Of a stretch of DNA of 57,892 nt, positions 25,535 through 33,373 are shown piece after piece. The translations under genes and the position numbers were made by a program. The first letter of the stretch is position 1; the number at the start of each line of letters is the position of its first letter. The notes under the pieces were generated by a model that was not told the DNA's origin, ran no database searches, and saw nothing but the letters and a program-made list of their open reading frames with translations. Origin of the DNA: Acidobacteriota bacterium (lineage in GTDB: Bacteria; Acidobacteriota; JAAYUB01); assembly GCA_017996395.1 (NCBI GenBank), contig JAGOHA010000001.1, forward strand, positions 13,255 to 71,146, in the 5' to 3' direction.

Positions 25535-27217
25535 GTGCACATCGAGGATATTCTGGGGCGCAAATCCGTCGCGTTGGCCTTGGCGGCCCTGCTGGCGGCC
25601 CTCTACCTGGTCCACGCCGGCACTTCGAGCATCTGGGATTCCAACGAGGCGTTCTACGTCGAGACGCCCCGGGAGATGATGGAGAACAACACCTCCCTGT
25701 ATCCCACGTTCAACTACAAACCCCGTCTGAACAAGCCGCCGCTGGCCTACTGGCTGGTGATCATCGCGTATCGCCTGATGGGCGTAAGCGTCTGGTCGCA
25801 ACGTCTGGTGATCGCGTTCTTCGCCCTGGCCACGCTGGTCGTGGTGTGGCGGTTGGCGTTTCAACTGACCGCCAGCCGGGCCGCCGCCTGGGCGGCCGCC
25901 GGCATCATCGCGTTGACACCCCGATTCTTCATCATGGGCAGGCGAAGCCTCATCGACATGGTCCTGCTGTTCTTCGTCACGGCGGCGATCTATTATTTTC
26001 ACCGTTTCGTCGGAGACCGCCGGCCTTTGGACCTGGTGTGGATGAGTGCGTGCCTCGGGCTTGGCTTCATGGGGAAGGGGCCGGTGGCGATCGCCCTCCC
26101 GGCCTTGGTCGGGGCGGCCTATCTGGCCTGGCGGCGTGAATTGCCGCGACCGCCGGTCTGGGCGGCGGGCTTGGCGGTGGGCGTTTTCGCCGCGTTGGTG
26201 CTTCCCTGGTTCATCGGCTTGATCCGGATGATGAGTCTGGACTCGATCTACAACCTGCTGGTGGTGGAGAGTGTCGGCCGCTTCACCGTCGAAGATTTCG
26301 GGCCGCAGCGGGGGCCGTTCTATTACCTGCCCATTTTTCTGGCTGATTTCGCGCCGTGGAGCCTGCTGTTCGTGGCGGGAGTGGTGGTGTGGCGCCGCCA
26401 CTGGCCGGAGCTGGCCAACCAGGACAAGTCCCGACTCGTGCTGCTCCTGATCTGGTTCGCCGTGCCGATCCTGTTTTTCAGCCTGTCTAAAAACAAGCAG
26501 GAGTATTACATCCTGCCTGCCTATCCGGCGGCGGCGATCGCGCTGGCGTGGCTGGGGCGGCGCCTGGCCGGAGCCGCCAGGCCGCCGGCATGGGTCCCGT
26601 GGGTGCTCCGGGGGGTGTTCCTGCTCGGCCTGGGCATCGTGGTGCTGTCGTACGTGGTGGGCCGGCAGATTCTCGACCGGCACCTGCTGCTCACCATCAC
26701 CCTGCCGGTCATGGCGGGTCTCATGGCGCTCGGCTGGATCTGGGCGGGCGGCCGCCGGTGGCGGGCGGCCCTGGCGCTTCCGATCGCCGGGATGTATGTG
26801 GCCTGCCTGTTTCTGGTGTACGAGGTGATTCCAGCTCTGGAAAAATACAGGCAGGTGCCCCAACTGGCCGGGATGATCAACGAACGCGCCCGGCCCGATG
26901 ATTACGTGGCGTATTTCGCCACGGCGCTGCCCTCGCTCTGTTACTACACCCGCCGGCCCGTCCTTGAGTTGTTTTATGACGGCGAGATTCACAATTTCTT
27001 CCGGCGGCCCGAAACGATCTACTGCCTGATGCGGAAGGAGCATCTGGCGGTGCTGGACCGGGCGGGTATCTCCTATCAGGTCCTGGCGGAACGGCCGTAC
27101 CTGTCGCTCCGGGCCCGCGATCTGGGCAACATGATCCCCGCCATGTACACCAATCCGCTGTGCCTGGTGACCAACCAGCCGCCGGAATCCGCCCCATCCA
27201 CCCCTGTCCTTCCCTAG
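25535..27217 (+). CDS. GT39-type (ArnT/PMT-like) membrane glycosyltransferase
   Basis: The 560-aa polytopic protein has about 11-12 predicted helices. The first periplasmic loop has W-D-S-N-E-A-F-Y-V-E-T-P-R-E-M, the acidic motif of GT39/ArnT-like transferases, followed by N-K-P-P-L-A-Y-W. Such enzymes move a sugar from a polyprenyl phosphate to lipid A, protein or another acceptor. GTG 25535 is preferred: G-G-T-G-G-A-G precedes it and the first helix starts about 12 residues later. The frame opens at ATG 25457, but those 26 extra residues look uncoded. Acceptor unknown. Confidence 0.85.
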   Translation: MHIEDILGRKSVALALAALLAALYLVHAGTSSIWDSNEAFYVETPREMMENNTSLYPTFNYKPRLNKPPLAYWLVIIAYRLMGVSVWSQRLVIAFFALATLVVVWRLAFQLTASRAAAWAAAGIIALTPRFFIMGRRSLIDMVLLFFVTAAIYYFHRFVGDRRPLDLVWMSACLGLGFMGKGPVAIALPALVGAAYLAWRRELPRPPVWAAGLAVGVFAALVLPWFIGLIRMMSLDSIYNLLVVESVGRFTVEDFGPQRGPFYYLPIFLADFAPWSLLFVAGVVVWRRHWPELANQDKSRLVLLLIWFAVPILFFSLSKNKQEYYILPAYPAAAIALAWLGRRLAGAARPPAWVPWVLRGVFLLGLGIVVLSYVVGRQILDRHLLLTITLPVMAGLMALGWIWAGGRRWRAALALPIAGMYVACLFLVYEVIPALEKYRQVPQLAGMINERARPDDYVAYFATALPSLCYYTRRPVLELFYDGEIHNFFRRPETIYCLMRKEHLAVLDRAGISYQVLAERPYLSLRARDLGNMIPAMYTNPLCLVTNQPPESAPSTPVLP

Positions 27218-27263
27218 ACAGCCCGCCCTCAGCCGCCCGCTCCGTTTGCGCAGCGACCGACGG

Positions 27264-27875
27264 TCAATCGCCGGGTGCGCTATCCTTGCCGATGCGCAGG
27301 GCGCGGCGGTAATCGGCGGGTGTGTTGACGTTGAACAGCACCCGGGTCCAGAACGGATCGTTCGCCACGTCGATCACGCGGACCGGCAGCGCATCCCAGA
27401 AGCTGGTCATCCGGTGCTGCCCCTGTGCGATGGCCCGCTGGACGGCGGGCAGGCAGCCGCGCCGGTAAACGCCGAAGAGTGGATGGGCGCCGTCGGCGGC
27501 TCGCAGCACCGTGACATCCGCTCCGGCGGCCAGCCGCCAGAGGCGCCGGATGGCCTCCGGTCCGACGAAGGGCATATCCGCCGCGACCACCAACCCGGCC
27601 GGCTCAGCCATCGCGGCCAGACCGGCCTGCAAGCCGCCCAATGGACCGATGGGGTGTTCCTCGCGGATGAACCGCACACCGGGAAGCACCGGCAACGGGG
27701 TGGTGTCAGGCGGGCCCACGATCCAGGTCGATTTCACGGTGTGGTTCAGAACGGTGGCGATGCGCGTCAGCAGGGTGCCCTCGTCCCACGCCAGGGACAG
27801 CTTACTCCGGCCCATGCGCCGGCTGCCCCCTCCGGCCAGCACCAGTCCCGCGGCGGGCAACCGCTGGCCGCTCAT
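27264..27875 (-). CDS. mobA: Molybdenum cofactor guanylyltransferase
   Basis: MobA attaches GMP to molybdopterin to make the bis-MGD cofactor needed by formate dehydrogenase. The 203-aa product has L-V-L-A-G-G-G-S-R-R-M-G-R-S-K near the N-terminus (GTP binding), G-P-L-G-G-L, and A-A-D-M-P-F-V, all family motifs, and the late N-V-N-T-P-A-D. ATG 27875 overlaps the fdhD stop by 4 bases (ATGA), so the two are translated together. Its place beside fdhD and divergent from the formate genes fits cofactor supply for FdhA. Confidence 0.92.
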   Translation of the reverse strand: MSGQRLPAAGLVLAGGGSRRMGRSKLSLAWDEGTLLTRIATVLNHTVKSTWIVGPPDTTPLPVLPGVRFIREEHPIGPLGGLQAGLAAMAEPAGLVVAADMPFVGPEAIRRLWRLAAGADVTVLRAADGAHPLFGVYRRGCLPAVQRAIAQGQHRMTSFWDALPVRVIDVANDPFWTRVLFNVNTPADYRRALRIGKDSAPGD

Positions 27876-28678
27876 GACGGGTGGACCCGATCCGGATGGG
27901 TGTACACGTTGCACCGCTCCGCGCGGGCGAATCCCACCAGCGTGATTCCGTGCGCTGCGGCAATCTGGACCGCGCCGCTGGTGGGCGCCGAACGGGACAC
28001 CAGCATCGGAATCCCGGCCCGGATGGATTTGAGAACGATGTCGCTGCTCAGGCGTCCGGTGCTCACCAGCATGGCGTCATCACCGACGGGCCAGTGCGTC
28101 CGGAGAGCGTGACCGATGACCTTGTCCACCGCATTGTGCCGGCCGATGTCGTCGCAGATCCAGCGGAAATCACCCGCCTGCCAAAGCCCGGCGGTGTGCA
28201 CGCATCCCGTGTCGCGGAACAGGCGCGAACTTCCGATCAGACGCCCCATCGCAGCCAGGATCTCCTGGACCGGGTGGGCGGCTGCTGAATGGAGCACCCG
28301 GAAGCAGGATGACCAGACGGGTGACAGGCGCGAGACGCTCCGTCCGCAGCCGGTGGTGAAAGTGCGGACGGCTTCCGGTGCTTCCAGTCGGGCCGGTTCG
28401 GTCAGGGTGACCGAAACGGCGTGCAGGCGCGGATTGATCGTGACCTCCCGGACGACGGCTGGATCGTCGAAGTAGCACTCGCTGAATAGAAACCCGAGCG
28501 CCAACTCCTCAAGTTCCGCCGGCAGGGCCATCAGGCTGGCCGCTTCCTGGCCGTTGAGCCAGATGCCCACCCGTGCTTCCGCGACCAGCGTGTCGTGAAT
28601 CACCTCGGCACCCTGGGCGTGGTATCGAATGATCTCGTGGTCTTCCAATTGTGCAGACCTCCGCATGAATGGTAGCAT
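27872..28678 (-). CDS. fdhD: Formate dehydrogenase accessory sulfurtransferase
   Basis: FdhD passes sulfur from the cysteine desulfurase to the molybdenum cofactor before it enters formate dehydrogenase. The 268-aa product has the family motifs L-A-L-G-F-L-F-S-E, D-T-G-C-V-H-T-A, D-D-I-G-R-H-N-A-V-D-K, and S-T-G-R-L-S-S-D-I-V. The E. coli protein has a CxxC pair in the sulfur-transfer loop; here the loop reads T-T-G-C-G-R-S, so only Cys111 is present and Ser114 replaces the second cysteine. ATG 28678 is used; ATG 28666 is an equally possible start. It diverges from the transporter gene. Confidence 0.92.
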   Translation of the reverse strand: MLPFMRRSAQLEDHEIIRYHAQGAEVIHDTLVAEARVGIWLNGQEAASLMALPAELEELALGFLFSECYFDDPAVVREVTINPRLHAVSVTLTEPARLEAPEAVRTFTTGCGRSVSRLSPVWSSCFRVLHSAAAHPVQEILAAMGRLIGSSRLFRDTGCVHTAGLWQAGDFRWICDDIGRHNAVDKVIGHALRTHWPVGDDAMLVSTGRLSSDIVLKSIRAGIPMLVSRSAPTSGAVQIAAAHGITLVGFARAERCNVYTHPDRVHPS

Positions 28679-28832
28679 CGCCGCCAGGCTGCCGCCAAAA
28701 AGACTTTACATAAACAGTATAATATTACACGAATCCGCTTGTATCTCGGGCGGGAATCTCATAAAATGGCACGCCTCGTATAACAATGCTATGACAGAAT
28801 ACCGGAACAATCTCTGCTGTGAGGGAAATAGC
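28679..28832. promoter_or_regulatory. AT-rich divergent control region of the formate genes
   Basis: The 154 bases between fdhD and the transporter are much richer in A and T than their surroundings. A perfect TATAAT sits at 28718-28723 on the plus strand, without a good -35, and TATAAC at 28779-28784 is a second possible -10. The region should drive both directions; no clear repeat for a regulator was found. Confidence 0.45.
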
Positions 28833-30185
28833 TTGAATACAACCGCACCCACCCCCAACCGCTGGCTGGTGGCCATCATGGGCACCCTGCTGATGGTTCT
28901 CCTGGGCACCGTCTATGCCTGGAGCTTTTTTCAAAAGCCACTCGTCGCCACCTATAGCTGGAGCAACTCCCAGGTGATGTGGGCATTCAATCTTGCCATC
29001 TGCTTCCTGGGTCTGGCCGCCGCCTGGGGCGGCATCAACCTGGCCAAATTCGGCCCCACCAAGCTGGCCGTCACCGGCGGCGTCCTGTTTGGTCTGGGCT
29101 ACCTGATCGGTGGCTTCGCGCTCAGTCAGCATTCGCTGTGGCTGCTTCTACTTGGTTACGGCGTCATCGGCGGATGCGGGCTCGGGCTTGGCTACGTGAC
29201 GCCCGTGGCCACCGCCGCGAAGTGGTTCCCCGACAAGAAAGGACTGGTAACCGGCATGGTGGTCATGGGCTTCGGCTTCGGCGCCCTGATCATGTCCAAG
29301 GTGTTCGCGCCCTTCCTGATGGAGTTCACCGGCGGCAACCTCGTCCAGGTTTTCCTCTATCTGGGCGTGGCGTTCCTGGTGCTGTGCGTGATCTTTGCGG
29401 CGTTCCTGAAGAACCCGCCGGCCGGTTACATGCCGGCGGGCTACAATCCCCCGGGTGGCGCAGCCAAGGCCGCCGCCGACGCCGCGGCGTCCACCGCGCC
29501 CCTGTCCCGCTATCTGCTCTCGGGCAAGTTCATCATGATGTGGATCGTGTTTTTCTGCAATATCTGTGCCGGCATCGCCGTGATCTCGCTGCAGTCGCCG
29601 CTGATGCAGGACATCGCGGCGAAGGCGGACAGCGCCCTGAATGTCAAGGCGCTGGAGGCCGCCGGCGCATCAGCTGAAACCATTGCCGCAGCCGTGGCTT
29701 CCCTGGCCGCCATCGGCGCGACCCTGATCGCCATCAGTTCGCTGTTCAACGGGTTTGGCCGGTTCCTCTGGGGCGGCCTGTCCGACAAGCTGGGCCGGAC
29801 CAACGTGTTCCGCCTGCTGCTCGGCACCCAGCTCATCGCCTTCATCATCATGGTGTTCACCGGCAGCCCATGGATTTTCGGCATCCTGGTCTGCTACGTG
29901 CTGCTGTGCTACGGCGGCGGCTTCGGCACCATGCCGAGCTTTGTCACGGACGTATACGGCGCCAAGCTGATGCCCAACGTGTACGGTGTGATCCTGACGG
30001 CGTGGGCCGCCGCCGGCGTCGTCGGCCCGCAGATTTTCGCGCTCATCAAGGACAAGTTCGCCGAGAACGCGGCGACCTATTCGTTCTACACCGGCGCCGC
30101 CTTCCTCGCGGTTGGCCTCGTGTTTTCGCTGTTGCTGAACGACAACAAGCTGACGCCCAAAGCCGAAGTTCCGAAATCAGCCTGA
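28833..30185 (+). CDS. OFA-family (oxalate/formate antiporter-type) MFS transporter
   Basis: The 450-aa protein has 12 predicted helices with a cytosolic loop of about 40 residues in the middle (A-K-A-A-A-D-A-A-A-S). Y-A-W-S-F-F-Q-K-P-L in the first loop, G-G-C-G-L-G-L-G-Y, and K-W-F-P-D-K-K-G-L-V-T-G-M are typical of the OFA group. Family members exchange oxalate, formate, lactate or other small acids. Location next to formate dehydrogenase suggests formate or a related acid, but this is inference. The start is TTG 28833 with GAGGGA 6 bases upstream. A strong terminator follows. Confidence 0.85.
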   Translation: MNTTAPTPNRWLVAIMGTLLMVLLGTVYAWSFFQKPLVATYSWSNSQVMWAFNLAICFLGLAAAWGGINLAKFGPTKLAVTGGVLFGLGYLIGGFALSQHSLWLLLLGYGVIGGCGLGLGYVTPVATAAKWFPDKKGLVTGMVVMGFGFGALIMSKVFAPFLMEFTGGNLVQVFLYLGVAFLVLCVIFAAFLKNPPAGYMPAGYNPPGGAAKAAADAAASTAPLSRYLLSGKFIMMWIVFFCNICAGIAVISLQSPLMQDIAAKADSALNVKALEAAGASAETIAAAVASLAAIGATLIAISSLFNGFGRFLWGGLSDKLGRTNVFRLLLGTQLIAFIIMVFTGSPWIFGILVCYVLLCYGGGFGTMPSFVTDVYGAKLMPNVYGVILTAWAAAGVVGPQIFALIKDKFAENAATYSFYTGAAFLAVGLVFSLLLNDNKLTPKAEVPKSA

Positions 30186-30193
30186 TCATCTCC

Positions 30194-30230
30194 CGGCGCC
30201 GGGCCGACCGCCCGGCGCCGTCTTTTTTTT
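30194..30230 (+). terminator. Strong terminator between transporter and response regulator
   Basis: Perfect 11-bp GC stem (30194-30204 with 30210-30220), 5-base loop, then TCTTTTTTTT. The AAGGAG ribosome site of the next gene starts at 30231, directly after the T-run, so no promoter fits between them. Confidence 0.92.
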
Positions 30231-30247
30231 AAGGAGTGTGCTGTGCC

Positions 30248-30634
30248 ATGGCGCAAGAAATTCTGATTGTCGACGACGATCCCGATCTGGTCGCGGTGGT
30301 CTCGATCGTCCTCAAGGCCGAAGGGTACGAAGTGAGTTCCGCCGGCAACCGCCAGGCGGCCAAGGAGCGAATCCTGCAAAAACACCCCGATCTGATTTTG
30401 CTGGACGTGATGATGGACACCCAGACCGACGGGTTCGACCTCGCCTACGAGCTGCGGGACGATCCGGCCACGCGGGACATCCCGATCGTCATGCTGACGG
30501 CGATGGCCCAGTCGCCCGATTACGTGGAAACTTTCCAGCACATCACCGACCGGCCGTGGCCCGTGAACATCTTTCTGGAAAAGCCGATCCCGCCGAAGAA
30601 GCTGATCGAAACCGTCCGCAAAATCCTGAAGTGA
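30248..30634 (+). CDS. Single-domain response regulator (CheY-like)
   Basis: The 128-aa product is a receiver domain alone: I-V-D-D-D-P-D near the N-terminus, the phospho-acceptor aspartate in L-I-L-L-D-V-M-M, T-A-M-A, and the late lysine in L-E-K-P-I-P-P. There is no DNA-binding or enzymatic domain. A short insertion (M-D-T-Q-T-D-G-F-D-L) follows the aspartate. ATG 30248 is taken, 11 bases after AAGGAG. It is 21 bases before fdhA, so co-expressed with the formate dehydrogenase. No histidine kinase is nearby. Confidence 0.88.
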   Translation: MAQEILIVDDDPDLVAVVSIVLKAEGYEVSSAGNRQAAKERILQKHPDLILLDVMMDTQTDGFDLAYELRDDPATRDIPIVMLTAMAQSPDYVETFQHITDRPWPVNIFLEKPIPPKKLIETVRKILK

Positions 30635-30655
30635 CATCCGTGAAAGGATAAGACC

Positions 30656-33373
30656 ATGCCAAGCATCAAGATCATGCTCAACGGCCGGGAGGTGGAGTGC
30701 CGGCGCGGGCAGACCATCCTCGACGTGGCGAAGGCGCAGGGGGTGCGCATCCCCACGCTCTGCTACCACCCCCAGGTCAGCCGCACGGGCGCCTGCCGGA
30801 TCTGCCTGGTCCGGGTCAACCAGACGATGTTCAAGACCGCCTGCACCGAACCGGTGGCCGATGGGATGAAGGTCGTGACGGCGGATCCGGAGATCACCGC
30901 CATGCGCCGGGGGATTCTTGAATTCCTCCTGGCCGAAGGGGATCACAACTGCCTCTACTGCGAGGCGAACGGAGGCTGCGAACTCCAGACGCTGTGCCAC
31001 GAGCACGGGCTGGACACGCCGCCGCCGGCGGGGCTGCCCCGCAACGTGCGGGCCCGCGACGTGTCCTCCAGCGAGGGGTTGCGGCGGGAGGAGAACCGCT
31101 GCGTGCTCTGCGGCCGCTGCGTCAAGGCGTGTGGTGAAATCCAGATGAACCGGGTGTGGGATTTCGCCGGCCGCGGCAGCCACGCCCACCTGACCACCGG
31201 CATCACCGACGTGTTGGGCGAGTCCGACTGCGTCCAGTGCGGCCAGTGCGTGCAGCTCTGCCCCACCGGCGCGCTGTCCTTCCAGACGGTGCTCGGCCGC
31301 GGCCAGGCGTGGGAGCTGGCCAAGGGGTCCAGCATCTGCATCTATTGCGGCGTCGGCTGCAAGATTGATTTCTTCACCAATCGGGACGGCCAGCTGGTCA
31401 AGGCCGAGGGCGCTCCGGACGGCCCCAATGAAGGACACTTGTGCGTCAAGGGTCGGTTCGGGTTCGACTTCGTCCAGAGCCCCAAGCGCTTGACTCAGCC
31501 GCTGGTCCGCAAAGACGGTGAGCTGGTCCCCGCCACGTGGGACGAGGCGCTGGACCGCGCCGCCGGCGCATTCGGCCGGATCAAGGCCGAACACGGGCCT
31601 GACGCCGTCATGGCGTTCACCTCGGCCAAGTGCACCAACGAGGAAAACTACCTGCTGCAGAAATACATGCGCGCGGTGATCGGCACCAACAATGTCGATC
31701 ACTGCGCCCGGCTTTGACACAGCTCCACGGTCGCCGGTCTGGCGGCCACACTGGGCTCGGGGGCCATGACCAACTCCATCCGGGAGATCCCGATCTCGGA
31801 GGCGTTTTTCGTCATCGGTTCCAACACCACGGAAAACCACCCCGTCATCGGGGCCATGATCAAGAAGGCGGTCATTCGCGGCGGCAAGAAACTCGTTGTC
31901 GCCGACCCCCGCCGGATTGAACTGGCCCGCTACGCGGACGTGTTTCTGCAAATCCGGCCGGGTACCAACATCGCCCTGCTCAACGGCCTGATGCACGTCA
32001 TCCTGCGCGAGGGGCTGCATGACGCCGAGTACGTGAAAACCCGCTGCGAGGGTTTTGCCGAACTCGAAAGCGTCCTGCAGAAGTACACTCCCGAACACGT
32101 TGCCGGCATCTGCGGGCTGGCGGATCCGGAGCAGATCGTCACCGCCGCCCGCCTGCTGGCGGCGGCCAAGCCGATGGCGGTGTACTACTGCATGGGCATC
32201 ACCCAGTTCAAGTCCGGCGTCAACGGGGTGAAATCCGTTTCCAACCTCCAGATGCTGCTGGGCAACCTCGGCGTGCCGGGCGGCGGCGTCAATCCGCTGC
32301 GCGGCCAGAGCAACGTCCAGGGGGCGTGCGACATGGGCGGCCTGCCCAACGTCTACACCGCCTACCAGCCGGTGACCAACCCCGAGGCGCGGCAGAAGGT
32401 CGAACAGGCCTGGGGTGTGAGCGGCCTGCCGGACAAGCCCGGGCTGACGATCGTCGAATCGATGAACGCGGCCATCGCGGGGCAGGTGCGGGCGCTCTAT
32501 GTGATGGGTGAGAACCCGGTCCTGTCCGATCCCAATCAGCACCACGTCATCGAGGCGCTGGAGAAGCTCGACTGCCTCGTCGTCCAGGACATCACCCTGA
32601 CCGAGACGGCGCAGTATGCCGACGTGGTCCTGCCCGGTTACACCTTCCTCGAGAAGGAGGGCACCGTGTCCAACACCGAGCGGCGCGTGCAGCTCATGCG
32701 CCGGGTCGTCGAGCCCGCCGGCGACGCCCGCGAGGACTGGTGGATCATCCAGCAGCTGGCCAACCGCCTGGGCGCCGGCTGGAACTATGCGAGCGCCGAG
32801 GAGATTTTTGAGGAAATCCGCCGGGTAACCCCTTCGTATGCCGGTATGACCTACGAACGGATTGAGAAGGAACTGCTCCAGTGGCCCTGCCCGACGCCGG
32901 GCCATCCGGGCACCCAGTTCCTGCACAAGGATCGCTTCACGCGCGGCCTGGGCCTGCTCACGGCCATTGAGTATACGCCACCCGCCGAGGAGGTGGATCC
33001 CGAGTACCCGCTGGCGCTGACCACCGGCCGGCTGCTGGAACATTTCCACACCGGCACGATGAGCCGCAATTCCAAAATCCTGAACGAAATTGTGTCTGAG
33101 CCGTACGTGGAGATCAATCCCTGTGACGCCCAGAATCTGGAGCTCGCTGACGGGGAGATCGCCGCCGTATCCACGCGCCGGGGCAGCATCCGGCTGAAGA
33201 CCCGGATCGAACCGGAGATCAAGCCCGGCGTGGTCTTCATCCCGTTCCACTTCGCCGAGGCGTGCGCCAACGCGTTGACCATCGACGCGCTGGATCCCGT
33301 CTGCAAGATCCCGGAGTTCAAGGTGTGCGCCTGCAAGATAGAAAAGGTGTATCCGCTGGGGGGTGGCCGATGA
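30656..33373 (+). CDS. fdhA: Selenocysteine formate dehydrogenase catalytic subunit with NuoG-like N-terminus
   Basis: One 905-residue protein, read through the TGA at 31715-31717 as selenocysteine 354. It oxidises formate at a Mo/W bis-MGD centre (or runs in reverse). Cluster ligands in order: [2Fe-2S] Cys36/47/50/63; His97, Cys99, Cys102, Cys108; two [4Fe-4S] sites at Cys149-159 and Cys192-202; and Cys228/231/235 of the molybdopterin domain. The active site reads H-C-A-R-L-Sec-H followed by V-A-G-L, matching FdhF-type enzymes. The frame continues in phase to A-C-K-I-E-K-V-Y. Its stop overlaps the ATG of the NuoE-NuoF gene, so the partner should be an NAD(H)-reactive module. Gene finders would split it at the TGA; there is no frame change, so it is not a frameshift. 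Confidence 0.95.
31715..31747 (+). promoter_or_regulatory. Selenocysteine codon and bSECIS hairpin of fdhA
   Basis: TGA at 31715-31717 is followed after 11 bases by a hairpin: 7-bp stem 31729-31735 with 31741-31747 (one G-T pair), loop GGTCT at 31736-31740. The E. coli fdhF SECIS has the same GGTCT loop and the same 11-base spacing. The element is inside the coding region, as bacterial SECIS must be, and is the binding site for SelB. Confidence 0.93.

Noticed and set aside
31715..31717. TGA read as a stop or pseudogene in fdhA
   Set aside because: The frame is continuous, the Sec motif and SECIS hairpin are present, and selA is in the window.
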